This document shows, one piece after another, positions 27,609-37,159 of a DNA stretch of 64,000 bases. How positions within the stretch are numbered: position 1 is the stretch's first letter; each line of letters begins with the position of its first letter. A program made the position numbers and the translations under genes. The notes beneath the pieces were generated by a model. That model saw nothing but the letters and a program-made list of their open reading frames with translations. It was not told the origin of the DNA and searched no databases. The stretch covers positions 1,612,001 through 1,676,000 of the forward strand of contig NZ_NEVM01000005.1 of the NCBI RefSeq assembly GCF_002261225.1. Reading direction: 5' to 3'. Source of the stretch: Bordetella genomosp. 10. GTDB taxonomy: Bacteria; Pseudomonadota; Gammaproteobacteria; Burkholderiales; Burkholderiaceae_B.

Positions 27609-29621
27609 TTAGGGCTCTACTACGGCAAATACAGGATCGAATACGTCGAACCCCGCGAAAATAGTGCGTACCATCGCCACATCTCCCTCCACCTGGAAAT
27701 GTCCCCGATCCAATGCCTTCAGAAGGTCGGCGTCACCCGCCAGCGCCTGGATGAGATCCTTTCGACTGGTTCGGAGCACGGCGTTTGCCTTTCCGCCATG
27801 AGAGCCGGGGCGGTGGTGCAGGGCGCCATTGCTCAGCGTCAGGCTATGCACCGAATCTTCGTCCGTCATTCGCCAGTCGATGAAGCAACTGACCGACGCA
27901 AGCTCGCGGCCCTTGAGGCGAATTGCCAGATAATCCAGGAACAATGCAATGGGAAGCTGTGCGACGAGATCGGCGCTGATGACATTGCCCGACACAGCGT
28001 TGTCGGGTTTCCCCTCGCGCAGTTCACGAGCAGCAACGAGGTAGGAGTTGCGCCAGGTCGCTGACTCGGCCTGATATGCAAGCTGTTCGAAAGCATCGGC
28101 GCCGAGTTCCCGGGCATCTCGATTGGCCGGATCGGCGAAGACAGCGTGATTCATCAACTGCGCGACCCAACGAAAGTCGCCACGCTCAAAATCTTCACGA
28201 GCACGGGGCAAAATTGAATCAATGCCGCCCATATATTCAACGTACTTCGCACCTGCTTCGGACGGCGTCAGCGGATGCAGGTTTGCCGGGTTGCCATCGT
28301 AAGGACCCATGTAGTACGCGTAAATGGCTTGCACATTGTGCGCCACCGCGCCGTAGTAGCCGCGGGTGTGCCATTTCATCGAGATATCATCGGGGAAGAA
28401 CAGCCTCTCGGCGATCTCCCGGGCGGTAAGGCCGTGGCTCATCAGGCGCACTGTCTGATCGTGCAGATAGCGATACAGGTCTCGCTGCTCCGTCAGGAAA
28501 GTGTTGACGCGCTCCTTTCCCGAAATGGGCCAATGGTGTTGTGCATAGACCACTTCGACCTTGTTTGCATAGCGCTCGATCGACTCGTCGAGGTAGCGTG
28601 CCCATGCGAGCGCATCCCGGATCTTTGCACCCCGCAGTGGACAGAGGTTGTGCATCGTATGACAGGCATTCTCCGCCATATTCAGCGCTCGTAGCCCTGG
28701 AAAGAAGAAGTTCATTTCCGACGGAGCTTCCGCGCCCGGTGTTAGCTGGAATTCAATTTCCAGACCGTCGATAATCATCCGCTCGCCGGTCTCCTTGATG
28801 ACGCGTGTCGGCGGGATCAAGCCATACGTGCCGCGCCCTACCGCCTTACCCAGACCGCTGTCCACGTGGGAAAAAATACCGGCGTCCAGGGACGTGCCGA
28901 ACTGGAAAGCGGATCGCCGACGCATGGGCACACCCGCCAGCACGGCTTCGGATACTGCCTCCTCCAGGAATTTGTCGGGCGCGACGATCTGCACGCGTCC
29001 AGACCTGACGTCCTCATCATTGACCACACCGCGCACGCCGCCGTAATGGTCACGATGGCTATGGCTGTAGAAAACTGCCAGGATCTTCCTGTTGCCGCGA
29101 TGCTTGGCATAGAGGGCGAGCGACGCCGCGGCCGACTCTTCGAATGTCAAAGGGTCGATGACGATAAGCCCACTGTCGGTCTCGACGAAGGTTATGTTCG
29201 CAAGGTCGAAACCACGCACCTGATATATCCGGTCGGAGACCTTGAAGAGGCCGTGAATATAGTTCAAGCGTGCAAGCCGCCACAGACTGGGATTCACAGA
29301 CGCCGGCGCATCTTCGTCTTCCAGGAAACCGTACCTCGTCATGTCCCAGACCATCTCGCCTCGCGCATTACGGATGACGGGCTCGTCGAGCGTTCCAATG
29401 AAGCCATGTCTTGCATCCTCGAAGTCCTGCACGTCTTTGAAATTGAGGGCTTCTTTCAAGCTCGCGTTGAGCTTGGCCGTCACGGGGTGCGCGGGCTTGG
29501 GCTGCGCCGCATCGGAGATTTGGGAAGTGCCGGTCATAACGAATAGTCCAAATGCAAAGTAAACGGCGAGAGCGGCGAACTTTAGCGTAGAGAACGGTGG
29601 CTTGGTACGACCGTTTCGCAT
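27609..29621 (-). CDS. Alkyl sulfatase (SdsA1/BDS1 type, metallo-beta-lactamase fold)
   Basis: Zinc hydrolase that releases sulfate from alkyl sulfates, leaving an alcohol. I start at MRNGRTKPPF (670 residues), which gives an N-terminal hydrophobic export segment. The binuclear zinc motif is FYSHSHRDHYGG, further ligands fit MAENACHTMHNL and YAQHHWPISG, and the C-terminal SCP2-like domain (RLKGRELASVSCFIDWRM ... LTLSNGALHHRPG) is typical of the family. The gene is divergent from the FecI sigma-factor gene and leads the leftward catabolic group. Confidence 0.9.
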   Translation of the reverse strand: MRNGRTKPPFSTLKFAALAVYFAFGLFVMTGTSQISDAAQPKPAHPVTAKLNASLKEALNFKDVQDFEDARHGFIGTLDEPVIRNARGEMVWDMTRYGFLEDEDAPASVNPSLWRLARLNYIHGLFKVSDRIYQVRGFDLANITFVETDSGLIVIDPLTFEESAAASLALYAKHRGNRKILAVFYSHSHRDHYGGVRGVVNDEDVRSGRVQIVAPDKFLEEAVSEAVLAGVPMRRRSAFQFGTSLDAGIFSHVDSGLGKAVGRGTYGLIPPTRVIKETGERMIIDGLEIEFQLTPGAEAPSEMNFFFPGLRALNMAENACHTMHNLCPLRGAKIRDALAWARYLDESIERYANKVEVVYAQHHWPISGKERVNTFLTEQRDLYRYLHDQTVRLMSHGLTAREIAERLFFPDDISMKWHTRGYYGAVAHNVQAIYAYYMGPYDGNPANLHPLTPSEAGAKYVEYMGGIDSILPRAREDFERGDFRWVAQLMNHAVFADPANRDARELGADAFEQLAYQAESATWRNSYLVAARELREGKPDNAVSGNVISADLVAQLPIALFLDYLAIRLKGRELASVSCFIDWRMTDEDSVHSLTLSNGALHHRPGSHGGKANAVLRTSRKDLIQALAGDADLLKALDRGHFQVEGDVAMVRTIFAGFDVFDPVFAVVEP

Positions 29622-29838
29622 AGTCGAACCAAGTCGTGAATCGACGGCCGTTGCGGTTCGGTGCGTTGGCCCTTGGCCGCGTTTGCACGGGGCTATCGTT
29701 GCTGTTCGGCCTGCCTGGCGGAAGCATCTCCGTTGCAGCGCCTCGGCCGAATATTGGGCTTTGCATCCTCTCTGGCCGCCCTGCATCCTCCGCAGGGCGG
29801 GTCTTGACTACGGCGGTCAATTTTGTATTATCAGAAAT

Positions 29839-29857
29839 GAATTTGATAATTATTCTC
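29839..29857 (+). promoter_or_regulatory. Fur operator of the fecI-like gene
   Basis: GAATTTGATAATTATTCTC matches the 19-bp Fur consensus at 14 positions and contains the 6-1-6 core GATAAT-T-ATTCTC. It lies 32-50 bp before the sigma-factor ATG, where repression of the promoter would occur. It may also affect the divergent sulfatase gene. Confidence 0.8.
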
Positions 29858-29888
29858 AACCACGTCGATCCCGCGCTCGGTACTTTCC

Positions 29889-30368
29889 ATGCAGACCCTT
29901 TACATCGAGCATCATCGCTGGCTGGAATCCTGGCTGCGCCGGCAGATCGGTTGCCTGCATCAGGCGGCCGACCTGGCGCATGACACGTTCGAGCAGGTGC
30001 TACGCGCGGCCGAGCCGCCTGCCCTGCGGGAGCCGCGCGCCTATCTGGCCGTGATCGCCAAGCGGGTGCTGTTCAATCACTGGCGCCGGCGGGACCTGGA
30101 GCAGGCCTATCTGGAGGCGCTGGCCGCGTTCCGGGCCGACGACTTCGCGCCGTCGGCGGAGGATTGCGCGGCGGTGCTGGAAGCGCTGGCGCGCATCGAT
30201 GCCCTGCTGGAAGGCCTGGGCCCCCGGGTGCGGCAGGTTTTCCTGCTCAACCAACTCGAAGACAAGACCTACCGGGAAATCGGGCAGGAACTGGGCATGC
30301 CCGTCATCAGCGTGCGGCGCGCCATGGCCAAGGCCATCGCCGCCTGCTGCGCGCAACAAGCGGCCTGA
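29889..30368 (+). CDS. FecI-like ECF sigma factor
   Basis: A 159-residue ECF sigma factor of the iron-starvation type. Region 2 is seen in HHRWLESWLRRQIG ... DLAHDTFEQVL and PRAYLAVIAKRVLFNHWRRRDLE; region 4 in RQVFLLNQLEDKTYREIGQELGM followed by the recognition helix. It is followed after 7 bp by a FecR-like gene and then by a transducing TonB receptor, the standard cell-surface signalling unit. A Fur box upstream gives iron control. Confidence 0.95.
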   Translation: MQTLYIEHHRWLESWLRRQIGCLHQAADLAHDTFEQVLRAAEPPALREPRAYLAVIAKRVLFNHWRRRDLEQAYLEALAAFRADDFAPSAEDCAAVLEALARIDALLEGLGPRVRQVFLLNQLEDKTYREIGQELGMPVISVRRAMAKAIAACCAQQAA

Positions 30369-30375
30369 ACCGGCC

Positions 30376-31344
30376 ATGGCTTCCGCGTCCCCCCTGGAGG
30401 CCGCCATCGACTGGATGGTGCTGATGCGTTCGGGCGAAGCCCAGCCCGACGATTGGGAACGGCTGCGCGCGTGGTGCGATGCCGATCCGCGCAACGCCAG
30501 CGCCTGGGCGCAGGTCGGCGAGGCGCTGCAGGCCTCGATGGCGCCGTTGCAGGCCGCACGCTCGCAATCGAGCGCCCAGGGCGCCGCGGTGCAGGCCGCC
30601 TTGCTGCGCCCGGCGCGCCGCCGCTCGTTGCGCAGGCTGGCCGTGCTGGCGGGCTTGGCCGCCGGCACGGGCTGGCTGCTACAGCGCCAGGGCGCGCTGC
30701 CCGCGATGATGGCCGACCTGCGCACCGGCACGGGCGAGCGCCGCAGCTTCACGCTGGAAGATGGCAGCCAAGTGGTGCTCAACGCCTGCTCCGCCGTCGA
30801 CATCGATTTCTCGAGCCAGCAGAGGCTGTTGCGCCTGCGCGCCGGCGCCCTCATCGCTACCGTGATGCCCGACCCGGCGCGTCCTTTCGTGGTGGCCAGC
30901 GCCGAGGGCGCGGTGCGCGCGCTGGGCACGCGCTTCCTGGTGAGCCAGGAAACCGGCCGCACGCAAGTCGCCGTGCTCGAGCACAGCGTGCGCCTGAGCA
31001 CCCGCGCGGGCGCGGAAGAGACGCTGCGCGAAGGCGAGGAGGCCTGGTTCGACGCCACGGCCATCAGCCCGCCCACGCAGGCTCGGCGTGATGCCGCGGC
31101 CTGGGAGCATGGCATGTTGGTCGCCCGGGACGAGCCGCTGGACGGGGTGATCGATGCGCTGCGTCCCTACTACCGCGGATTCATCCGCGTGGCCCCGGAC
31201 GCCGCCCGCCTGCGCGTGCTGGGCGCCTTTCCGCTGGACCGCCCCGAACGGGCGATCGAGTCGCTGGCCCAGACGCTGCCTATCCACGTCGCCCGCTACG
31301 GCGACTGGCTGGTGTGGATCACGCTCCGGCAGCAGCCGGGTTGA
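30376..31344 (+). CDS. FecR-like anti-sigma / signal-relay protein
   Basis: A 322-residue inner-membrane protein that carries the signal from the loaded receptor to the FecI-type sigma factor. The cytoplasmic FecR_N part reads AAIDWMVLMRSGEAQPDDWERLRAWCDADPRNASAWAQV; one membrane helix follows (LAVLAGLAAGTGWLL, around residue 90), and the periplasmic FecR domain includes TGERRSFTLEDGSQVVLNACSAVDI. A late segment (ALRPYYRGFIRVAPDAARLRVLGAFPLD) is the STN-contacting C-terminal type. Start ATG at 30376. Confidence 0.94.
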   Translation: MASASPLEAAIDWMVLMRSGEAQPDDWERLRAWCDADPRNASAWAQVGEALQASMAPLQAARSQSSAQGAAVQAALLRPARRRSLRRLAVLAGLAAGTGWLLQRQGALPAMMADLRTGTGERRSFTLEDGSQVVLNACSAVDIDFSSQQRLLRLRAGALIATVMPDPARPFVVASAEGAVRALGTRFLVSQETGRTQVAVLEHSVRLSTRAGAEETLREGEEAWFDATAISPPTQARRDAAAWEHGMLVARDEPLDGVIDALRPYYRGFIRVAPDAARLRVLGAFPLDRPERAIESLAQTLPIHVARYGDWLVWITLRQQPG

Positions 31345-31488
31345 ATCGGGATCCGCCGCCGGCATAGGGACATGGCTTGCCTCGGCGCGGCCCAGGCAAA
31401 AAAAAAGACCGGACAGGGTGATCACTTTGCGGTCCGTCGTTCCACCTACATGGGAACGCTCTCTTCGCATCGCCAAGGACCCGCCCTC

Positions 31489-33972
31489 ATGGCCCATTTC
31501 CGCCTACGTCCCGTGACGCTCGCCGCGCGCGAGCCCGCATCCTGCCTCCTGCTTGCCGCCGCCGCCGTGGCGGCCCTGGCCTGCCCACCGGCGCAGGCCC
31601 AATCCACCCCCTCGGCCCCCGCCCCGCTGCACGCCCCCAACGAGACATGGTCCTGGGACCTTCCCGCCGGCCCGCTCGACGCCACCCTGCTTCGGATTGC
31701 CCAGCGCAGCGGCCAGCCGATTTCCGTTCCGCCCGAGCTGGTGCGCGGCCGCCAGGCGCCGGCCATATCCGGGCGGCTCACGGCCGAGGGCGCGGCGCGC
31801 AGCGCCATCGCCGGCCAGCCCCTGGCGCTGATACGCACGGCCAATGGCACCCTGACGCTGCGCAGCCGTCCGGAAGGGATCGGCGGCGCCGTCACGCTCG
31901 ACACGGTGAACGTCACCGCCAACAGCGCCCAGGAAACCGCCACCGGTCCGGTGCCCGGCTACGTGGCCAGGCGCAGCGCCACCGGGACCAAGACCGACAC
32001 CCCCTTGATCGAGACCCCGCAGTCCGTTTCCGTCGTCACGCGCGACCAGATGGACGCCCAGGGCGCGCAGACGGTGACCGACGCCCTGCATTACACAGCG
32101 GGCGTGCTGGCCGGCTCCAATGGCGGGCAGACCCGCTTCGACAGCGTATTCGTGCGCGGATTCGGCGGCCTGTCCGACAATGCCACCTATACCCAGTACA
32201 TCGACGGGTTGGGATGGCCGCACATCACCCGCACCGCGGTGCAGATGGACCCCTATGCGCTGGAGCGCGTGGAGGTGCTGCGGGGTCCGTCGTCCGTGCT
32301 CTACGGACAGGCCGAGCCCGGCGGCTTCGTCAACATGATCAGCAAGAGCCCGACCACGGAGCCCCTGCACGAACTGATGCTGCAATACGGCAACCACGAC
32401 AACAAGGCCGTGGGCGTGGACCTGGGCGGCGCGCTGAACGACTCGGGCACGCTGAGCTACCGCCTCGCGGGGCTGGTGCGCGATTCGAGCACCGGCGTGG
32501 ATTACCAGAAGGACGAGCGCCAGTTCGTCGCGCCGTCGATCCGCTGGGCGCCCGACGCCGACACGTCGCTGACCCTGCGCGCCTTTTTCCAGCACGATCC
32601 GCGCCAGCCGGATACGAGCTTCGTGCCATACGAATATGCCGGGGTGGGCAGCACGACCAGCCCCTACGGCAAGCTGCCGAAGCACTATTTCCAGGGCGAT
32701 CCCGACTACGACAGCTTCAGCCGCACCATCAAGACGATAGGATGGGAGTTCGAGCACCGCTTCAACGATACGTGGAAGGTCCGCCAGAACTTCCGGGCCG
32801 GCTGGTTCAACAGCGACACCCGCCAACTGAGCAACAACGAAGTCTCGGCCGACTACCTGTCCGTGTCCCGCTACGCGATACGTCACCTGGCCGACGTCAA
32901 CACCGTGGAAATGGACAACCAGGTGGAGGCACGCTTCGACACGGGCGCGGTCGAACATACCGTATTGATCGGGCTGGACTGGCGCCACACCGATTCCCAC
33001 CTGGACTACGGCTACAGCTACGACGTGCCGGATCAAACCGTCTATCACCCCACATACGGATACCGCATCGGGCTACCCGCCTTCCTCCAACACACCGGCT
33101 CCGAAGCACAGCAGACCGGCCTGTATGTGCAGGACCAGATGCGCGCAGGCCGGTGGAGCCTGCTCGCCGGCTTGCGGCGGGACCACGCCACCGACGACAT
33201 CGACGTCACGCGCCTGTCCACGGGCGCGGTCTCCTCGACCCGCACGTCCGACGACGCCACCACCGGGCGCGTGGGCGCGGTCTACCAGGCGGACAACGGC
33301 ATCGCGCCCTATGTCAGCTACTCCACCTCGTTCGATCCCGTGGTCGGCTCCACGGATCGCCAGGGCGAGCCCTTCAGGCCCACCAAGGGCAAGCAACTGG
33401 AAGCCGGGGTGCGCTGGCAGCCGCCGGGGACCCGCTCGATGTACACCGTTTCGGTCTACGAGATCAAGCAGCGCAACGTGCTCAGCGCGGATCCCGTCGA
33501 CAGCGACTACAGCGTGCAGACAGGCGAGATCCGCTCGCGCGGGATCGAGTTCGAAGGCAAGATGCAGTTGACGCGCGACCTCAACCTGCTCGCCAACTAT
33601 TCCTACAGCGCGGTGAAGGTCACCGAGAGCACCACCGCGGGGGCACGGGGCAAGCGCCCCGTCGCCACGCCCTCCACCCTCGCCTCGGCCTGGCTGGATT
33701 ACCGCCTCGCCGGACTGGGCTTGCCGAATCTGACGGTAGGCGCGGGCGTGCGTTACGTCGGGCATACCTACGCCGACGAGGCGAATACCGTGCGCGTGCC
33801 GAGCTATACCCTGGTCGACGCCATGGCGCGCTATGACATCAACAAGTCGCTGTCGCTCGCCGTCAATGCGCTCAATCTCGCCAACAGGCAGTATGTCGCG
33901 GCGTGCTCCTACGGGACATGCTGGCAGGGATCGGGTCGCAGCGTGGTGGCCACGATGAAATACCGTTGGTAA
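31489..33972 (+). CDS. Transducing TonB-dependent siderophore receptor (FpvA/FecA type)
   Basis: An 827-residue outer-membrane receptor. I start at MAHFRLRPVT, which has AAGGA-like spacing and gives a signal peptide ending PAQAQS; an ATG at 31450 is possible. The mature protein begins with an STN signalling domain (DLPAGPLDATLLRIAQRSGQ ... TLRSRP), then a TonB-box region, plug (ETPQSVSVVTRDQMD, FDSVFVRGFGG, VEVLRGPSSVLYGQAEPGG) and a barrel ending ...VATMKYRW. The STN domain makes it the sensor for the FecI/FecR pair just upstream, so the substrate induces its own uptake. Confidence 0.95.
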   Translation: MAHFRLRPVTLAAREPASCLLLAAAAVAALACPPAQAQSTPSAPAPLHAPNETWSWDLPAGPLDATLLRIAQRSGQPISVPPELVRGRQAPAISGRLTAEGAARSAIAGQPLALIRTANGTLTLRSRPEGIGGAVTLDTVNVTANSAQETATGPVPGYVARRSATGTKTDTPLIETPQSVSVVTRDQMDAQGAQTVTDALHYTAGVLAGSNGGQTRFDSVFVRGFGGLSDNATYTQYIDGLGWPHITRTAVQMDPYALERVEVLRGPSSVLYGQAEPGGFVNMISKSPTTEPLHELMLQYGNHDNKAVGVDLGGALNDSGTLSYRLAGLVRDSSTGVDYQKDERQFVAPSIRWAPDADTSLTLRAFFQHDPRQPDTSFVPYEYAGVGSTTSPYGKLPKHYFQGDPDYDSFSRTIKTIGWEFEHRFNDTWKVRQNFRAGWFNSDTRQLSNNEVSADYLSVSRYAIRHLADVNTVEMDNQVEARFDTGAVEHTVLIGLDWRHTDSHLDYGYSYDVPDQTVYHPTYGYRIGLPAFLQHTGSEAQQTGLYVQDQMRAGRWSLLAGLRRDHATDDIDVTRLSTGAVSSTRTSDDATTGRVGAVYQADNGIAPYVSYSTSFDPVVGSTDRQGEPFRPTKGKQLEAGVRWQPPGTRSMYTVSVYEIKQRNVLSADPVDSDYSVQTGEIRSRGIEFEGKMQLTRDLNLLANYSYSAVKVTESTTAGARGKRPVATPSTLASAWLDYRLAGLGLPNLTVGAGVRYVGHTYADEANTVRVPSYTLVDAMARYDINKSLSLAVNALNLANRQYVAACSYGTCWQGSGRSVVATMKYRW

Positions 33973-33974
33973 GC

Positions 33975-33993
33975 CGAGGCCCCCAAGGCCTCG
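33975..33993. terminator. Hairpin between convergent genes
   Basis: CGAGGCC (33975-33981) and GGCCTCG (33987-33993) form a 7-bp stem with loop CCCAA, right after the receptor stop and before the convergent aldolase stop. It lacks a T-run, so its role as a terminator is only likely from position. Confidence 0.35.
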
Positions 33994-34046
33994 ACAAGCC
34001 GAAGCGGGAAACAACGGGCCGGACCGAGGCCACGGACCGCGATGCG

Positions 34047-34862
34047 TCATGCCCCCTGCACCGCTCGCTTCACCGCATCGAGCTGCCGCGCGGCGCCGGC
34101 GGCGAGGAAGCCGAGATCGGTGCCGGTGGAGATGAAGCGCACGCCGAGATCGAAGACGCGGCGCATCGCTGCGGGGCGGTTCGCGATGCCGCCGGCGCCG
34201 ACGAATTTCCCATGCGGGCGGGCGGCCGCGACAACCTTGGCGAAAGCGTCGACGACGGCGTCATCGTCGGCGCCCGCCCAGCCCAGCTCCGCGCCGAGAT
34301 CGCCGGCGCCGACGAACAGCATGTCCACACCCGCCACGGCGGCGATGGCGTCGGCCGCGGCGAGGCCGGCCGCGCTTTCCACCATCACCGCGATGAAGAT
34401 GGTCTCGTTCAACGCGGCACAAGCCTGCGCGGCCGGAAAGCTTCGATAGTGCAACAACGCCTGGCCCGTGCCCATGGACCGCGTCCCTCGCGGCGGATAC
34501 AGCGCGGCCGATACGGCGGCGCGCGCCTGGGCGGCGTCCTCGATGTGGGGCAGGATCAGCCCCATGGCGCCGCCATCCAGCACCCTGCCGATCAAGGAAC
34601 TATCGAGGCCGGGCAGGCGCACCAGGGGGACGACGCCCGCCTCGCGCGCCGCGTGGCACAACTTCGCGGCGGTCTCCAGCGACAGGACGCTGTGTTCGAG
34701 GTCGACGTATAGCGCGTCGAAGCCCGCGCTGGCCGCGATGCGCCCGATTTCATGGCTGCGCGACATGCGCAGGCTCATGGACGTGGCCAGCTCGCCGCGC
34801 GCGAGCCGCTCTCTCAGGGGATTGCGGGTCAAGGTGGACAGGTCGTCGGTCGGCATGGCCAT
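34047..34862 (-). CDS. HpcH/HpaI-family class II aldolase
   Basis: A 271-residue metal-dependent aldolase that cleaves 2-keto-3-deoxy acids to pyruvate and an aldehyde. Hallmarks: GFDALYVDLEHSVLS, VPLVRLPG, GAMGLILPHIEDAAQA, the metal-binding Glu in VMVESAAGL and Asp in VGAGDLGAELG. It is last in a six-gene leftward unit and starts 7 bp after the NIPSNAP gene, so it should perform the final carbon-carbon cleavage of that pathway. Confidence 0.93.
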   Translation of the reverse strand: MAMPTDDLSTLTRNPLRERLARGELATSMSLRMSRSHEIGRIAASAGFDALYVDLEHSVLSLETAAKLCHAAREAGVVPLVRLPGLDSSLIGRVLDGGAMGLILPHIEDAAQARAAVSAALYPPRGTRSMGTGQALLHYRSFPAAQACAALNETIFIAVMVESAAGLAAADAIAAVAGVDMLFVGAGDLGAELGWAGADDDAVVDAFAKVVAAARPHGKFVGAGGIANRPAAMRRVFDLGVRFISTGTDLGFLAAGAARQLDAVKRAVQGA

Positions 34863-34869
34863 CGCGCGC

Positions 34870-35187
34870 TCAGATATGGATGGGACAGAACGGCGCGGGG
34901 GTCATGATCTTGACCTCCTGCGCCACGAAGGTGCCGCGGTTTCCGGCCTTGAAGTCGTGCCAGGCGGGATCCTCATCCAGGGCCCGGCGCCGCGTTTCCC
35001 GGTCGGCCAGGCTGTCGTAGACCCAGATGTGGACCACCTGGTTGAGCGGACCGATGTCGCTGACGAAGAAGCCCAGCAGCCTGCCGAGATGCTTGCGTTG
35101 CAGCGGCAAGGCATCCCGCTCGTAGCGGACCAGGTAGTCGTCCATGCGGCCATGGGCCACCGTGTAGGTGCGTTGTTCGAAGATCAT
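34870..35187 (-). CDS. NIPSNAP family protein
   Basis: A 105-residue cytoplasmic protein of the dimeric alpha/beta-barrel NIPSNAP family (MIFEQRTYTVAHGRMDDYLVRY, LLGFFVSDIGPLNQVVHIWVYDS, DEDPAWHDF). The biochemical role of such proteins is poorly known, but they frequently occur in catabolic operons of Bordetella-like bacteria. It is 9 bp after the Bug receptor and 7 bp before the aldolase. Confidence 0.9.
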   Translation of the reverse strand: MIFEQRTYTVAHGRMDDYLVRYERDALPLQRKHLGRLLGFFVSDIGPLNQVVHIWVYDSLADRETRRRALDEDPAWHDFKAGNRGTFVAQEVKIMTPAPFCPIHI

Positions 35188-35196
35188 GCGGCGATC

Positions 35197-36156
35197 CTAT
35201 TCCGTGCGGATGCCGGCCTGTTTCAGCCAAGGCACCCAGCGGGCGAAATCCGCGTCCAGGCGTTTCTGGAAGGCGGCAGTGTCCTGCGGATTGCTGAAGC
35301 CGGCATCGGCCAGCTTCGCCGCCGCCGCCGGCTGCTTCACCGTCCGCGCCAGCGCGTCGGCCAGCGCCTGCTTCGTCTTCGCCGGCACGCCCGCCGGCAC
35401 GAAGACGCCGTACCAGTTGGTCATCAGCAACTGGGGCATGCCGGCCTCCTGCGCGGTCGGGATGTCCGGCAGCAGGGGCGAGCGCCGGGTGTCGAAGATC
35501 ACCAGCCCCTTCAACCTGCCGTCCTGGATGTAGGGCTTGAGCACGGGCACGTCGGCGTTCACCAGGTCGATGGTGCCCGCCATGAGATCCACCAGCGCCG
35601 GCGCCGCGCCGCGGTAGGGGATGTGCACGAGCGGCACCTTGGCGGCGCGGGCATAGAGTTCGGCGCCGATCTGCATGGTGCTGCCCACGCCCGTCGACCC
35701 GTAATTGAGCTTCGTTCGCGCCGCCTTCGCGGTCAACTCTTTCAGCGTATCCACGCCCAGGCCCGGCCTTACCGCCAGCATGGTCTGCACCTCGCCCAGC
35801 AGGTAGACCGGTTCCAAGTCCTTGCGTGGATCGTAGGGCAGCCGGGGCGTGGTGCCGGCGCTCATCACCAGGCTGGAGGTGGTCAGCAGCAGGGTCGCGC
35901 CGTCGGCGGGCGCCTTGGACGCATAGGCCGCGCCTACCGTCCCGCCCGCGCCGCCGCGGTTCTCCACGATGACGGACTTGCCGAGCGCCTGGCTCAGGCC
36001 GGGCGCGACGATGCGCGCGATCTGGTCGGCCGGTCCGCCGGGCGCGAAGGGAACGACGATCTTGACGACTTCGGTCGCGGCGACCGGCGCGGCCACGCAG
36101 CAGCCGGCCGCGACAAGGACGGCGCACGCAAGGCGCCTGCGGGTCTGGATGAACAC
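35197..36156 (-). CDS. Bug-family periplasmic receptor of the sugar-acid type operon
   Basis: A 319-residue periplasmic binding protein with signal peptide (MFIQTRRRLACAVLVAAGCC ... AAPVAATEVV) and the Bug opening VVKIVVPFAPGGPADQIARIV. Also seen: VIVENRGGAGGTVGA and IPYRGAAPALVDL. It sits between the lactonase-like and NIPSNAP genes, so the ligand is probably the sugar acid or lactone handled by the operon. No transporter membrane genes accompany it. Confidence 0.93.
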   Translation of the reverse strand: MFIQTRRRLACAVLVAAGCCVAAPVAATEVVKIVVPFAPGGPADQIARIVAPGLSQALGKSVIVENRGGAGGTVGAAYASKAPADGATLLLTTSSLVMSAGTTPRLPYDPRKDLEPVYLLGEVQTMLAVRPGLGVDTLKELTAKAARTKLNYGSTGVGSTMQIGAELYARAAKVPLVHIPYRGAAPALVDLMAGTIDLVNADVPVLKPYIQDGRLKGLVIFDTRRSPLLPDIPTAQEAGMPQLLMTNWYGVFVPAGVPAKTKQALADALARTVKQPAAAAKLADAGFSNPQDTAAFQKRLDADFARWVPWLKQAGIRTE

Positions 36157-36218
36157 GGCGTTGTCTCCTCGAGCTCGACGGCTCGTTTTTCATGGGCGCC
36201 GGCGGCGGCCGCCGGCTG

Positions 36219-37127
36219 TCAGTGGCCGGCCCGCGCCGTCCCGAAGCGAGGTTCGGGCAGCCCGCGCACGCCGACGTCCAGCGCCAGCAGCGCGCCGGCC
36301 AGCGGCTCCGCGGCCTGCTCCTGCGGCGTGAACCGCTGGGAATGACTGGTGATGTACAAGGTTGCCAACCCCTCCCCGCCGAAAGCCGGGCAGGTGGGAT
36401 TGGTGACGGGCAACTGGATCACCCGGTCGACGCGGCCATCGGGCGCCAGCCGGACGAGCTGTCCCGACGCCACCATGCAGTTCCAGACGTAGCCCTGCGC
36501 GTCCACCGTGGCGCCGTCGGGCCGGCCCTTCTGGTGCGTCCAGTCCTTGAACACGCGCCGGTTCGACAGCGCGCCCGCCGCGATGTCGTAATCGAAGGCC
36601 CAGATGACCTGGTTGTGCGTATCGGCGAAGTACATGGTGCGGTCGTCCGGACTGAAGCAGATCGCGTTCGGCAGCACGAAGCCGTCCAGCATGGCGGTGC
36701 AACGTCCATCCGGCTCCACGCGATACAGGGTGCCCAACGGCTCCCGGCGGGTGTCGTGCATGCTGCCGACCCAGAAGCGTCCGCGCCGGTCGCACTTGCC
36801 GTCATTCAGGCGCATGCCGGCCGCGCCCTGTAGCGGATCGGCGATGCGGCGGGCCGCCTCGCCGGTCGCGGGATCGAAGACGAACAGGCCGCCCGGCGCC
36901 GCGAGCAGGAAACCGCCCTCCTCCCGCAACGCGATGGAGCCGGTGATCAAGTCCGGATGCAGGCGCTGCGCGGCATGGCGGCCGGTGGCCGGATCGAAGG
37001 ACTGCAGGGCCGGCCGGCGCACGTCCACCCACCACAGGCGCTGCGTGCGCTCGCACCACAGCGGCACCTCGCCCAGGATGTCGGCGCTTTGCGCCGCTAC
37101 GGTAATCGGCAGATCGGTCTCTATCAT
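36219..37127 (-). CDS. SMP-30/gluconolactonase family lactonase
   Basis: A 302-residue six-bladed propeller hydrolase that opens sugar lactones. Metal-site regions: the Glu in ILGEVPLWCERTQRLWWVD, RLNDGKCDRRGRFWVGSM, and PNAICFSPDDRTMYFADT; TVDAQGYVWNCMVASGQLVR and FGGEGLATLYITS close the propeller. Start chosen at MIETDLPIT (37127). It follows the RraA-like gene by 32 bp. Confidence 0.92.
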   Translation of the reverse strand: MIETDLPITVAAQSADILGEVPLWCERTQRLWWVDVRRPALQSFDPATGRHAAQRLHPDLITGSIALREEGGFLLAAPGGLFVFDPATGEAARRIADPLQGAAGMRLNDGKCDRRGRFWVGSMHDTRREPLGTLYRVEPDGRCTAMLDGFVLPNAICFSPDDRTMYFADTHNQVIWAFDYDIAAGALSNRRVFKDWTHQKGRPDGATVDAQGYVWNCMVASGQLVRLAPDGRVDRVIQLPVTNPTCPAFGGEGLATLYITSHSQRFTPQEQAAEPLAGALLALDVGVRGLPEPRFGTARAGH

Positions 37128-37159
37128 CGTTCGCTCCTCGCGCTTGTCTTTTGTGCTTG

